A stretch of DNA of 64,000 bases from Nocardia mikamii NBRC 108933 (GTDB taxonomy: Bacteria > Actinomycetota > Actinomycetes > Mycobacteriales > Mycobacteriaceae), in assembly GCF_001613505.1 (NCBI RefSeq), contig NZ_BDCM01000008.1, positions 124,001-188,000 of the forward strand. The letters are read 5' to 3'. Shown here one piece after another: positions 34,039 through 43,735 of the stretch. The notes beneath the pieces were generated by a model. It searched no databases. It had not been told where the DNA came from and was given only the letters and a program-made list of their open reading frames with translations. The first letter of the stretch is position 1. Each line of letters begins with the position of its first letter. Made by a program: the position numbers and the translations under genes.

Positions 34039-35733
34039 TCAGCCCAGCAGATACGGGGGAGTCGCGGGCGGCTTGGTGTTGGCGACGAATTCGCGCCGCA
34101 ACCGGTGATAGGACTCGCCGTCGCCGAAGAAGTTGCGATGCATATGCGCGAGCTCTTCGGCCCGATACCGCGCCAGCGGCCGCACCGCTTCGTCGGCCGC
34201 GCGGCGCTGCTTCTTCGCCAGCAGCAGATTCTGCAATTCCGGTGCGGCCGCGAGAATTTCGGCCTCGCGGCGAACCTGCGCCCGGAACCGCTCGGTGGAG
34301 CCTTCGAACACCTTGTCCACCAACCCCACTCGCGCCGCGGCCCGCGCACCGACCGGCAGGGTACGGCTGGCCAGCTGCGCCGCGACCTCCGGGCCCACCC
34401 GCTGCGGCAGCGTATAGGTCCAATACTCCGAACCGTGCAGGCCCATGAGCCGGTAGTGCGGATTGAGCACCACCGATTCCCGGCACCACACGTGATCGGC
34501 GGCCAGGGCCAGCATCACCCCACCCGCGGCGGCATTGCCCGCCAGCGCCGCGATCACCAATTTGTCGGTGGTGGTGAGAATCGCCTCCACCACATCGTCG
34601 ATCGCGTTGATATTGCGCCACGACTCCTCGGCCGGATCGCCGGCCGCCTCGATCACGTTGAGATGGATGCCGTTGGAGAAGAAATCGCGCCGCGGCCCCA
34701 GCACCAGCACATCCACCGGCCGATCGCAGGCCTCGCGATACGCGGCCAGCAGCCGCCGGCACTGGCGGGTGTCCATCGCGCCACCGGGATAGGCGAATTC
34801 GAGATATCCGACGCCCGCGTCCTCGTGGTAGCGCAGCTCCGACCAGGTGTCGCGCACCGCCGCCTCCGCGGGGGAGACCGATACCTCGGGGACATCGGCG
34901 GGCAGATCGGCGCCCAGGGCGTCGGTGGCAGGCATCTTGAACGTCACCGGTCCGCCCGGCACGCGACGCGGGCGCAGCTGCGGCAACCACACCGCACCGT
35001 CGACGGTGGCCCGGCAGATCGCGCCGTCGCGGGTGGCGATCACCGCACCCGGCTCACCCCGCAGCCGATCCTCGTGATGACCGCCGTGGACGAAGTATTC
35101 GCGGCCGAACAGTTCGTCCAACACACCCGGCTGGGAATCGGCCGCGCGCAGCGTGCGGATCACGGTCGCGGTATCGGTGGTGGCCCAATCGATGCGGCGC
35201 ACCTGCTGGGTCAGGAACGGCCGCAGCCGGCCGGTGACGTCGGGGCGGTCGTAGTCCAGCGGTTCGGGCACGTAGTCGCCGGATGCGAAGCGGCGCACCG
35301 CGGTCAGCACCGCCTCGACCGCCGCGTCGGACACCTCGTTGCGATACAACTCGCTCTTACCGCACGGCGCCACATCGAATCCCACCGACGCCCAGATCGG
35401 ACCGGCGTCCATCTCCGCCACCGCCTGCAGCACCGTCACACCCCACCGGGTCGCACCCTCGGTGATGGCCCAGTCCAGCGACGACGGCCCCCGATCACCC
35501 ATCGGCCCCGGATGCACGATGAACACCGGATGCTCGGTCCACACATCCTCGGGAATCGCCGTGGTGAGCATCGGCGCCAGAATCAGGTCCGGACGGAAGC
35601 GTGCGACCCGGGCGCGGAGCAGGTCGTCGCCGAGAGCCAGCTCGACTCCGACCTCGTGATCGCTTTCCCGCAATTCGGCATGTACTCGCTGGGTGAGACT
35701 GTTGAATGCGCTGGCGACCAACAGGATGCGCAC
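34039..35733 (-). CDS. hoxX: HoxX-like protein (formyltransferase-like + enoyl-CoA hydratase-like)
   Basis: The product is 564 residues. Residues 1-~260 resemble a tetrahydrofolate formyltransferase (HPGPMGDRGPSSLDWAI at 74-90) with the C-terminal formyltransferase lobe. Residues ~290-564 are a crotonase fold (YLEFAYPGGAMDT, NGIHLNVIEAA, AALAGNAAAGGVMLALAADHV). This order is that of HoxX, which makes the CO ligand of [NiFe]-hydrogenases aerobically from a formyl donor. The GTG 35733 start has GGAGG upstream. No hydrogenase structural or hyp gene occurs in the window, so the partner must be elsewhere or the role differs. Confidence 0.85.
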   Translation of the reverse strand: MRILLVASAFNSLTQRVHAELRESDHEVGVELALGDDLLRARVARFRPDLILAPMLTTAIPEDVWTEHPVFIVHPGPMGDRGPSSLDWAITEGATRWGVTVLQAVAEMDAGPIWASVGFDVAPCGKSELYRNEVSDAAVEAVLTAVRRFASGDYVPEPLDYDRPDVTGRLRPFLTQQVRRIDWATTDTATVIRTLRAADSQPGVLDELFGREYFVHGGHHEDRLRGEPGAVIATRDGAICRATVDGAVWLPQLRPRRVPGGPVTFKMPATDALGADLPADVPEVSVSPAEAAVRDTWSELRYHEDAGVGYLEFAYPGGAMDTRQCRRLLAAYREACDRPVDVLVLGPRRDFFSNGIHLNVIEAAGDPAEESWRNINAIDDVVEAILTTTDKLVIAALAGNAAAGGVMLALAADHVWCRESVVLNPHYRLMGLHGSEYWTYTLPQRVGPEVAAQLASRTLPVGARAAARVGLVDKVFEGSTERFRAQVRREAEILAAAPELQNLLLAKKQRRAADEAVRPLARYRAEELAHMHRNFFGDGESYHRLRREFVANTKPPATPPYLLG

Positions 35734-35838
35734 GAGCTGTCCTCCATCAGGGTGTTTCGTCGGCCCGTGACCGGACCGCAATATTTGCCCCTCCGAAACT
35801 AGCCCAGCGCCCGGCACCCGTATACCCGGTGGGGCAGA

Positions 35839-37173
35839 TCAGTGCGGCACGGCCACCGGATCGGCGCAGCTGCCGGGGATGTCGACCAGCGAACATGCCA
35901 CCGGGCCGCGCGCGGGACGATAGTCGGCGGGAACACCGCCGGCCCGCGTGATCGCGCGATAGGCGTCCACGGCGTCGGTGGGGCGGCGGGTCAGAGCGGG
36001 GTCGGTCAGCACGTCGACGGTGTACAGACCGAAGCGCGGTGCGTAGCTGCCCCATTCGTAGTTGTCGGTGATCGACCAGTAGTTGTAGCCGATCACGTCG
36101 ATGCCGTCGGCCTTGGCGCGCTGGAGCCAGTACACGGTGTCGCGCAGGTCGTCGCCGCGGGTGTAGCCGTCGGGCCGCGGCGCGCCGTTCTCGGTCGGCA
36201 TGCCGTTCTCCACCACATACAGCGGCTTGCCGGGGAATCGGCGCGAATAGTATTCCAGCGCATAGTAGACGCCCTCGGGCTGCAGCGGCATCTTCCACAA
36301 CCGGTCGAGGTCGTCCGGCGACAGCCGGGCCAGGTCCTGCGGGGTGTGACCGTAGTAGTAATCGATGCCGACGTAGTCGAGTTTCGCGGCGATGGCATCG
36401 ATCATCGGGCCGTTGACCACCGGTTCCGCCGTGCCGACGACGTAGGCGAGATTGCTGGTCACCAAGGCGCCCGGCTGCGCCCGGTGGATGTCGTCGTAGA
36501 TGGTGTTGTGCGCCTGGATCAGTCGCTGCTGCATCGCCGGGACGTCCGCGGGTGACAGCCCGCCGTTGCGGGTTTCGTTGACGATGTAGAACGCCGGTTC
36601 GTTGAACGTGACCCACAGCGGATTGCGAGAGGCGTAGCGCTGCACCACTGTCCGCGCGTTGGCCAGCCAGTCGTCGAGCATCGCCGGATGCGCCCAGCCG
36701 CCGCGGTCGGCGGCCCAGCCGGGATACACCCAATGATCCAGCGTCAGCATCGGGCGGATGCCGTGCGCGGCCATCGTGTCGAGAACGCTGTCGTAGAAGG
36801 CGAATCCGGCCTCGTCCCAGTCGCCCGGTCGCGGCTGCACCCGGGCCCATTCGACGCTGATGCGGTACACGCCGACGCCGAGCCCGGCGGCCAGACCGAT
36901 ATCGGAGCGATAGCCGGTGAAGAAGTCGACCGCGTCGTGGTAGCGGTCGTAGTCGGGATGCGTGGCCACATATCGCAGCCAGTTGCTGTCGGGCGCATGG
37001 CCTTCGCATTGGAAGCCGGCGCTGGCCACACCCCACAGGAAGTCGGCGCCCAGATTCGGCACGGTGGCCGGTGCGGCCGGGCGGGCCTGGGAGAGGGTGG
37101 CGGGACCGGCCACGGCGGCGGCGGTCCCGGCGGCGAGCAGACCGAAAGCCTGGCGACGGCTGAGATTGCGCAT
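35839..37173 (-). CDS. Tat-exported GH1 family glycosidase (copy 2)
   Basis: The product is 444 residues. The signal is SRRQAFGLLAAGTAAAVAGP, a twin-arginine type. The GH1 landmarks are FLWGVASAGFQCEG, YRISVEWARVQP, acid/base Glu in TFNEPAFY, nucleophile Glu in YVVENGMPT, and YNYWSITDNYEWGSY. It shares long identical stretches with the copy at 26983-28341, including the unusual C-terminal ACS...CAD/CDE region. ATG 37173 is chosen since the RR motif follows directly. Its substrate is probably a beta-glycoside outside the cell. Confidence 0.9.
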   Translation of the reverse strand: MRNLSRRQAFGLLAAGTAAAVAGPATLSQARPAAPATVPNLGADFLWGVASAGFQCEGHAPDSNWLRYVATHPDYDRYHDAVDFFTGYRSDIGLAAGLGVGVYRISVEWARVQPRPGDWDEAGFAFYDSVLDTMAAHGIRPMLTLDHWVYPGWAADRGGWAHPAMLDDWLANARTVVQRYASRNPLWVTFNEPAFYIVNETRNGGLSPADVPAMQQRLIQAHNTIYDDIHRAQPGALVTSNLAYVVGTAEPVVNGPMIDAIAAKLDYVGIDYYYGHTPQDLARLSPDDLDRLWKMPLQPEGVYYALEYYSRRFPGKPLYVVENGMPTENGAPRPDGYTRGDDLRDTVYWLQRAKADGIDVIGYNYWSITDNYEWGSYAPRFGLYTVDVLTDPALTRRPTDAVDAYRAITRAGGVPADYRPARGPVACSLVDIPGSCADPVAVPH

Positions 37174-37340
37174 CGAACTCCTCGGTATCCGGTGGGGTAC
37201 GGGTCCGGCAACGTTAACCCCGGTCACCGTTTCCGCGGGGCCGGACGCGGCGCAGTCATTCTCACCCGCAATTGGGCGAGTGTCCAGATGTTGCGGAATT
37301 CGGTCGAACACTGTCGGCGCGGGCGGCTAGGGTGGCGATC

Positions 37341-39641
37341 ATGGCCACGCACATGACGCATTGGGGGGCGTTCGACGCCGTCAGCGACGGCGAGCGGCTG
37401 ACCGCGGTGCGGCCCTGGCCAGGCGATCCGGAGCCCACTCCGCTGATCGGCAATGTGGCTTCCGCGCAACATCATCCGACCCGCATCGATCGGCCCTACA
37501 TCCGGAGATCCTGGCTCGAACGCGGGCCGGGCGCACCCGGACGCGGCGGCGACTCGTATGTTCCGGTGAGCTGGGACCGGGCACTCGATCTGCTCAGCGG
37601 TGAATTGCGCCGCGTCTACACCGAATTCGGTCCCGAAGCCGTCTACGGCGGCTCCTACGGCTGGGCCAGCGCGGGACGTTTCCACCATGCCCAGAGCCAG
37701 CTGCACCGATTTCTGAACTGCCTCGGTGGCTACGTCCGCCACGTCAACAGTTACAGTCTGGGCACGTCCACGGTGCTGATGCCCCACGTGGTGGGGGATC
37801 TGTTCGCGCTGCTGTGGCGCTTCACCGCCAAATCGGTGATCGCCGAACACACCGAATTGGTGGTCGCTTTCGGCGGCATCTCACCGAAGAACGCCGCGGT
37901 CAATCCGGGCGGCGTCTCCCGGCACCACACCCGAGACTGGCTCGATCAGGCCCGGCGGCGGGGGTGCCGGTTCGTCACCGTCGCCCCACTGCGCGACGAC
38001 ACCGCCGAGGTCGCGGAGGCGGAGTGGATCACCCCACGTCCGGGCACCGACGCCGCCCTGATGCTCGCGCTGGCACAGGTTCTCGACGCCGACGGGTTGG
38101 CCGACACCGCATTCCTGAACTCCCATACCGTCGGCTACGAACCGTTCGCGCACTACCTGCGCGGTACGGCCGACGGCGTCGTGAAGGATCCCGAGTGGGC
38201 GGCGGCAATCACCGGGGTACCGGCCGCACGCATCCGTACGCTGGCACACGAGATGGCCGCGGCGCGCACCCTCGTGACCGTCAGCTGGTCGCTGCAGCGG
38301 GCGCAGTACGGTGAGCAGCCGACCTGGCTGGGCGTGGTGCTGGCCGCCATGCTGGGCCAGATCGGACTGCCCGGAGGCGGTTTCGGGCACGGCTACGGAT
38401 CCTCGGCGAGCATCGGCGAACCCACCCGCACTCTGCCGCTGCCGCGACTTCCGCAGGGCGCCAACCCGATCGACCGCTTCATCCCCGTCGCGCGCATCGC
38501 GGATATGCTGCTGGCACCCGGCACCTCGTTCCGATACGACGGGCGCGAGCTGCGCTATCCCGATATCCGGCTGGTGTATTGGGCCGGCGGCAATCCCTTC
38601 CACCATCATCAGGACCTGGCGCGCCTGCGCCGCGCGTTCGACCGGCCCGAGACCGTCGTCGTCCACGACTCGTTCTGGACCGCCACCGCCCGCCACGCCG
38701 ATATCGTGCTGCCGGCCACCATGACCATCGAACGCGACGACTACGGCACCGGCGACAACGACGGCATCCTCTTCCCGATGCCCGCCCTCACCCGCCCGCA
38801 CGGACAGGCCCGCGACGACTACGACATCCTCGCCGAATTGTCCGAACGGCTCGGCACCGGAAAGGAATTCACCGAGGGACGCACCACGGGCGAATGGCTG
38901 CGACACCTGTACGGGCAGTGGTTGTCCGACCTCGGCGAGCGAGGACGGGACTTCCCGGACTTCGACCGGTTCTGGTCCGGTGCCGGCATCGAACTGCCCG
39001 TCGCCGACCCACCACAGGTGGTGTTCGCGGATTTCCGTGCCGATCCCGGCGCGCATCCGCTGCCGACACCCTCCGGCCGCATCGAGATCTTCTCCGAAAC
39101 CATCGCCGGATACGGCTACCCCGACTGCCCCGGCCACCCGGTATGGCTCGAACCCGACGAATGGCTGGGAAGTACTGCAGCGCAACGCTTTCCGTTGCAG
39201 CTGGTCGCCAACCAGCCGCGTACCAAACTGCACAGCCAGCTCGATGTCGGCGCGCACAGCCGATCGGTGAAGATCCGCGACCGCGAACCGGTGCGCCTGC
39301 ACCCGTCGGAAGCCCGGGCGCGGGGCGTGGACCACGGCGACATCGTGCGCCTGTACAACGACCGCGGCTCCTGCCTGGCCGGGCTCGTCGTCGACGACGC
39401 GGTCGCACCGGGCATCGCGCAGTTGTCCACCGGGGCCTGGTACGACCCGGATCCGGACGATCCGTCGTTCTGCCGGCACGGCAACCCGAACGTGCTCACC
39501 GCCGACCGCCCCTCCTCCACGCTGAGCCAGGGCAGTACGGGGCAACTGGCGCTCGTGCAGATCGAGGCCTATCACGGCACGGTGCCGGACCTGACCGTGC
39601 TCACCCCACCGCGGATCGTGGCAGACCACGACAGCTTGTAA
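37341..39641 (+). CDS. Molybdopterin oxidoreductase, BisC/TorA-like
   Basis: The product is 766 residues. The DMSO-reductase family order is clear: VSWDRALDLLSGEL, GGSYGWASAGRFHHAQSQLH in outline, the likely Mo-ligand Ser in HVNSYSLGTS, ISPKNAAVNPGG, GNPFHHHQDL, HADIVLPATMTIERDD, and the C-terminal cofactor domain with LVANQPRTKLHSQLDVG. No N-terminal Fe-S cysteine motif is present and no Tat signal is seen, so it is a cytoplasmic single-subunit enzyme such as biotin- or methionine-sulfoxide reductase. It stands alone. ATG 37341 was chosen since the domain starts directly after. Confidence 0.9.
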   Translation: MATHMTHWGAFDAVSDGERLTAVRPWPGDPEPTPLIGNVASAQHHPTRIDRPYIRRSWLERGPGAPGRGGDSYVPVSWDRALDLLSGELRRVYTEFGPEAVYGGSYGWASAGRFHHAQSQLHRFLNCLGGYVRHVNSYSLGTSTVLMPHVVGDLFALLWRFTAKSVIAEHTELVVAFGGISPKNAAVNPGGVSRHHTRDWLDQARRRGCRFVTVAPLRDDTAEVAEAEWITPRPGTDAALMLALAQVLDADGLADTAFLNSHTVGYEPFAHYLRGTADGVVKDPEWAAAITGVPAARIRTLAHEMAAARTLVTVSWSLQRAQYGEQPTWLGVVLAAMLGQIGLPGGGFGHGYGSSASIGEPTRTLPLPRLPQGANPIDRFIPVARIADMLLAPGTSFRYDGRELRYPDIRLVYWAGGNPFHHHQDLARLRRAFDRPETVVVHDSFWTATARHADIVLPATMTIERDDYGTGDNDGILFPMPALTRPHGQARDDYDILAELSERLGTGKEFTEGRTTGEWLRHLYGQWLSDLGERGRDFPDFDRFWSGAGIELPVADPPQVVFADFRADPGAHPLPTPSGRIEIFSETIAGYGYPDCPGHPVWLEPDEWLGSTAAQRFPLQLVANQPRTKLHSQLDVGAHSRSVKIRDREPVRLHPSEARARGVDHGDIVRLYNDRGSCLAGLVVDDAVAPGIAQLSTGAWYDPDPDDPSFCRHGNPNVLTADRPSSTLSQGSTGQLALVQIEAYHGTVPDLTVLTPPRIVADHDSL

Positions 39642-39704
39642 GCGGCTGCTGGACGGGAACATTCGCTCTGCAGCTCGACCCGCCCGCGTGCCGAGGATCC
39701 GGTG

Positions 39705-40346
39705 TCAGTCCTTCCGGCCGGTCAACGCCAAGCTGGTACCCAGTCCGATCATCGCCAGCCCGCCGGCGCCGCCGACCGCGGCGAGTCGCCGCGGCGAACG
39801 CGCGAACCAGGCGCGTGCCGCTCCGGCGGTCAGCGCCCAGGTGGAGTCGAAGATCAACCCGAACAGCGGAATACACAGGCCGAGCACCAGCATCTGCCCC
39901 GGCACCCACCCGTCCGGGTCGACGAATTGCGGTAGCAGCGCGGCGAGGAAGACCACGGACTTCGGGTTGGCGACACCGACGACGAGGCCGTCGCGCAGCA
40001 TGGAGACCATGCCGCGCCGGATCGCGGGTGCCTCGGTGGTGAAAGCCTCGGCGAGCCCGGCACGATGGCGGATCGCCTGGACACCCAGATAGATCAGGTA
40101 GGACGCACCCAGGAGCTTGACCGTCGTGAACGCGCTTGCCGACGCCGCGACGATCGTCCCGAGCCCGAAGGCGACCGCGGCGACCTGCAGGTAGACCCCG
40201 ACCGTGTTGCCGGCCACGGTGAACAGAGCCTCCCGCCGCCCGATCGTGATCGCCCGGGTGATCGCGAACAGCACGCTCGGCCCGGGCACGACGACGAGCA
40301 CCAACGCCAGTCCGGCGAATTCGAGCAGATGATCCAGCGCCACCAT
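39705..40346 (-). CDS. LysE/RhtB family amino-acid exporter
   Basis: The product is 213 residues. Six hydrophobic helices are visible, with VVPGPSVLFAITRAITIGRREAL at the N-terminus (the family's PGP motif) and LRDGLVVGVANPKSVVFLAALLPQFVDP in outline in the middle. Members export amino acids or homoserine lactone-like compounds. The 290 nt upstream (40347-40636) hold no convincing gene; a plus-strand stretch ending LCQAFDDLRGLAADVS may be a relic of a lost gene. Confidence 0.88.
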   Translation of the reverse strand: MVALDHLLEFAGLALVLVVVPGPSVLFAITRAITIGRREALFTVAGNTVGVYLQVAAVAFGLGTIVAASASAFTTVKLLGASYLIYLGVQAIRHRAGLAEAFTTEAPAIRRGMVSMLRDGLVVGVANPKSVVFLAALLPQFVDPDGWVPGQMLVLGLCIPLFGLIFDSTWALTAGAARAWFARSPRRLAAVGGAGGLAMIGLGTSLALTGRKD

Positions 40347-40636
40347 GCGACGACCATAACGACCGGAAGGAGGAGCCGGCCACCGCTTTCCGCGGCACGT
40401 TCTCGGCTCGCTCCCGCGATGACCTCGCGCACCCAGCCCACCGGCATTGTCGCCGGTCGCGGTCGGCCGCCACTCCTCGAACCGACTCCCGCGACGTGGT
40501 CGCCATCCGCGACGCGGTGAAACGGGAAGTGCGACAACAGCACCCGGTGACCGTCGATCCTCGGCGGACCGTTTGGACGCGCATCTGTGCCAGGCATTCG
40601 ACGACCTGCGCGGTCTCGCCGCCGACGTGTCGTGAG

Positions 40637-42085
40637 TTACGGCGCCTGGAAGCCGCCGATCTTCTCCTCGAGCAGTTCGGCCAGCCGCAGCGGGGTGCGG
40701 TCTTCGAACATCGGACCGATGAGCTGCACTCCCACCGGCAGGCCCTCGGGGGAACGGCCCGCCGGTATCGCGGTGGCGGGCAGGCCGGGCATGGTGGCCA
40801 TACCGGCCCAGACGAGCTGGTCGAAGTACGGGTACTCGACGCCGTCGATGTCGATGTGGCGGTCCTCCAGACCTCCGTTGTGGTTGTGCGGATAGGCGGG
40901 AGTGGGCGTAATGGGGCAGACCACGGCATCGAATTCGGCGAACAGTTGCCGCCAGCCGTGGCGGTGGAGTTCGCGACCGTTGTTCGCCCTCACCCAGTCT
41001 CGGTGGCTGAGCACCATGCCGCGCAGCCGCGCCGCATCGAGACTCCGGTCGTCGGCACTGAGCTCGGCAGCTCGGGTCTGCAACTCTCGGTACACCTCGA
41101 GCGGAAGACCCGCGGCGGCATTCGACAGCATCAGCTGCATGTAGAGCGTCGCCGCTTCGGCCGGATCGGGGAGCAGCGGGCTGTGCCGTTCGACGCGGGC
41201 GCCCTCGTCGACGAGCGCCTCGGCGACCCGGTTCACGCCCGCCCGCACCGCCGATCCGGTCGGAATGAGCGGATGCTCCTCGAGGATCAGCACACGGAAG
41301 TCGGCCAGCCGATCGTGGCGCGCGGGCGGGAGTGCGACGTCGTAGGCGACGCCGTGGGTCAGCGGATCCGGTCCGGCCATCACATCGAGCAGCAGCGTGA
41401 GATCGCGGGCAGTACGCGCCATCGGACCGGCGACAGCCAGATCGAGATCGACCGGCAATGCCGGTGCGGGCGGCGCGACCATTCCCCGGGTCGGCGCCAG
41501 CCCGAGTGTCGGCTTGTGCGCGTAGATGCCGCAGAAATGCGCGGGGGTGCGCAGCGAACCGGCGAGGTCCGAGCCGATGGACAGCGCACCGAATCCGCAC
41601 GCCAGGGCCGCCGCCGAACCACCGGACGACCCACCCGACGTGCGGTCGTGGTCCCAGGGGTTGTTGGTGGTGCCGTAGATCTCGTTGAAGCTCTGGATAT
41701 CTCGCAGCATCTCCGGCACGTTCGTCTTACCGAGGATCACCGCGCCGGTGGCCTCCAGCCGCGATACCTGCACCGCGTCCTCCGACGGTATGTAGTTCGC
41801 GTGCTGCGGCATGCCCCAGGTCGTGGGTAGCCCGGCGATGTCGTAGGACTCCTTGACCGTCACCGGTACACCGAGCAGCGGCCGGTCCTCGCCGCGGGCG
41901 CGCGCCTTGTCGGCACGCTGCGCGGCCGTCCGTGCACGGTCGAAGGTCGGCACACAGATCGCGTTGATCACCTTGTCCTCGCGCTCGATTCGAGCGATCG
42001 CATTCTCGGTGAGCTCCACCGAGGTCACATCACCCGCACGCAATGCCGCCAGGATTTGTTCGGCCGACTGAAAGTTCCGCTCCAT
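40637..42085 (-). CDS. Amidase (amidase signature family)
   Basis: The product is 482 residues. The Ser-cisSer-Lys triad is in place: Lys in PVTVKESYD, cis-Ser in RTSGGSSGGSAAAL, and the nucleophile Ser in GSDLAGSLRTPA. C-terminal PGLPATAIPAGRSPEGLPVGVQLIG in outline is typical. It would hydrolyse an amide bond in the cytosol. No gatB or nitrile hydratase partner is nearby. It starts at ATG 42085. A GGGG(CATAAAA)CCCC repeat just upstream is noted but not explained. Confidence 0.9.
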   Translation of the reverse strand: MERNFQSAEQILAALRAGDVTSVELTENAIARIEREDKVINAICVPTFDRARTAAQRADKARARGEDRPLLGVPVTVKESYDIAGLPTTWGMPQHANYIPSEDAVQVSRLEATGAVILGKTNVPEMLRDIQSFNEIYGTTNNPWDHDRTSGGSSGGSAAALACGFGALSIGSDLAGSLRTPAHFCGIYAHKPTLGLAPTRGMVAPPAPALPVDLDLAVAGPMARTARDLTLLLDVMAGPDPLTHGVAYDVALPPARHDRLADFRVLILEEHPLIPTGSAVRAGVNRVAEALVDEGARVERHSPLLPDPAEAATLYMQLMLSNAAAGLPLEVYRELQTRAAELSADDRSLDAARLRGMVLSHRDWVRANNGRELHRHGWRQLFAEFDAVVCPITPTPAYPHNHNGGLEDRHIDIDGVEYPYFDQLVWAGMATMPGLPATAIPAGRSPEGLPVGVQLIGPMFEDRTPLRLAELLEEKIGGFQAP

Positions 42086-42455
42086 GAATCCGACGGTATG
42101 GGGCGGCCGCAGGGGGCATAAAACCCCTCTTCACGCAAAGCTCCAATTCGAATCGATCGGCCTTCGGGACGAAGCGACGCGTGCGTTCCGTCATATCCCA
42201 GGTCACGCCGCCGGGAGTGCGCGACGCGAGGCACGCAGGCCATGAAATGCCGTTTCGCACAACAAGACAGATGTCACAACGGCTACCGCGTCTCGAACTC
42301 CGGTCGCGGCCCGTTCGGTCGGAGGCCGGTCATCATGGACGGCGAGGCAGGTGAGTACCAATTTCACGACTGTTCGCCGGAGAGTGAATCTTCCGAGACC
42401 TTCGGCGCAGCAATTCGCAGTGGTGCATTCAACGCAGGTCGAACGAAGTCTTGAT
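42086..42455. other. Gap between amidase and recombinase genes
   Basis: These 370 nt hold no complete gene that I can support. A short plus-strand reading frame from ATG 42335 to 42454 encodes SESSETFGAAIRSGAFNAGRTKS near its end. This recalls the first helix of actinobacterial XRE regulators (SSExFGAxxxxLREHAGxT) and may be the broken start of such a gene, cut off right beside the recombinase gene. No tRNA or clear attachment-site repeat was found. Confidence 0.3.
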
Positions 42456-43670
42456 TCACAACCCGAGTTTGGTTACCGCGTTGTCCTCCAAGGGATTCGC
42501 GGTGCGGATGTAGCCGTGCACGGTGCGCGGGTTGGACCAGCGGCCCTGGCGCATGATCTCGCGGTCGCTGGCGCCGCCGAGCGCGGCCTGGGTGGCGAAT
42601 CCGGCGCGCAGTGAATGTCCGGAGAACAGCGCCGGATCCAGTCCCGCCCGTGCGGCGTAGCGTTTCACCAGCTCCGCCACCGCACGCCCCGAGATCGGCT
42701 GCGCGCCGATGCCGCCGTGCCGCGACACCGGCGGGAACAGCGGGGCCTGCGCATCGACGCGGGTGGCGCCGGTGAAGCCGTGGCAGCGGTGGATGTCGCC
42801 GGCGGCGCTGGTGCGCTCGGTCCAGGGCCGCAGATCGTCGGTGCCGCCCGCGGCGTGGATGTCGCGCAGATCGATCCACTCGGCGAATGCGCACACCGGG
42901 CACGTCGAGGGTCGCGCCCCGCGCGGCAGGGCTACCGACTGGGCGCCGGCACCGGTCGGATCGGTTTTCGTCGCCGGCAGCCGCACCAGCAGCAGGGGTT
43001 CGCCGGTGCGGTGATCGAGGGTGACCGCCACATCACCGACGCGGAGTCCGGCGAGTTCGCTGCGGCGCAGTGCCCCGGCGAATCCGACGAGCAGCATCAG
43101 CCGGTCGCGTCGGCGGGCCGGTTCGGTCGGCCAGCCCGGGGCCGGCAATCCGTCGAGCAGTTGTTCCAGCGTGTGCAGCAGCACGGGACGTTTCCGCTTG
43201 GGCACGCTGCGACGCGTGCGGCGAATGCCGCGCAGGGTCAACCGCACCACATCCGATCGGGTCGGGGAGGGTAGCCCGTTGGCGGCATGGACCGCGGCGA
43301 TGGCGGCGCTCTTGCGTTCCAGCGTGGCCGGCCCGAACGCCCACTCGCCGGAGGGTTTTCGCGCATCGGCGGCCGCGGCCAGATACACCGCGACATCGAG
43401 GGCGTCCGCGGGCAGTGCGCACCGCGCCTCGGCCGCACACCACGCCGACCACCCGATCCAGTCGGACCGGTAGGCGCGCACCGTGTTCGGCGACTGCGAG
43501 GCCTCCAGATAGCGGCCCAGCGCCCCGGCCTGCTCGGTGTCGAAACGCTCCCGCACCATCCGCAGGGCGACCGTGTCGACGAGCACGCTGCGCACTCCCC
43601 GCCGTAATTCGGTGCGAACCGCCTCCGGCACGGCGATATCGACGACCACGGGATCCGGTGAGACGCTCAT
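42456..43670 (-). CDS. Tyrosine recombinase / integrase
   Basis: The product is 404 residues. The N-terminal SAM-like domain (~50-150: GALGRYLEASQSPNTVRAYRSDWIG in outline) binds core DNA. The catalytic domain has FAGALRRSELAGL (first Arg), HSLRAGF (HxxR) and the nucleophile Tyr at ~387 in TVHGYIRT. An inserted CPVC...C Cys cluster and a long loop sit between them. It is solitary: no excisionase, relaxase or phage gene is adjacent. A role in mobile DNA is likely; XerC/D housekeeping is less so because of the insert. Confidence 0.88.
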   Translation of the reverse strand: MSVSPDPVVVDIAVPEAVRTELRRGVRSVLVDTVALRMVRERFDTEQAGALGRYLEASQSPNTVRAYRSDWIGWSAWCAAEARCALPADALDVAVYLAAAADARKPSGEWAFGPATLERKSAAIAAVHAANGLPSPTRSDVVRLTLRGIRRTRRSVPKRKRPVLLHTLEQLLDGLPAPGWPTEPARRRDRLMLLVGFAGALRRSELAGLRVGDVAVTLDHRTGEPLLLVRLPATKTDPTGAGAQSVALPRGARPSTCPVCAFAEWIDLRDIHAAGGTDDLRPWTERTSAAGDIHRCHGFTGATRVDAQAPLFPPVSRHGGIGAQPISGRAVAELVKRYAARAGLDPALFSGHSLRAGFATQAALGGASDREIMRQGRWSNPRTVHGYIRTANPLEDNAVTKLGL

Positions 43671-43735
43671 CGCGAGACAGGTTACCGGGCAACGACGTTC
43701 ACCGCGCCCGCCCGCGCCGGGAAGAATGATCGACC

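Noticed and set aside
40347..40636. Possible small gene in the gap ending LCQAFDDLRGLAADVS
   Set aside because: No start with a ribosome site, frames conflict, and codon use is not convincing; noted only as a possible relic.
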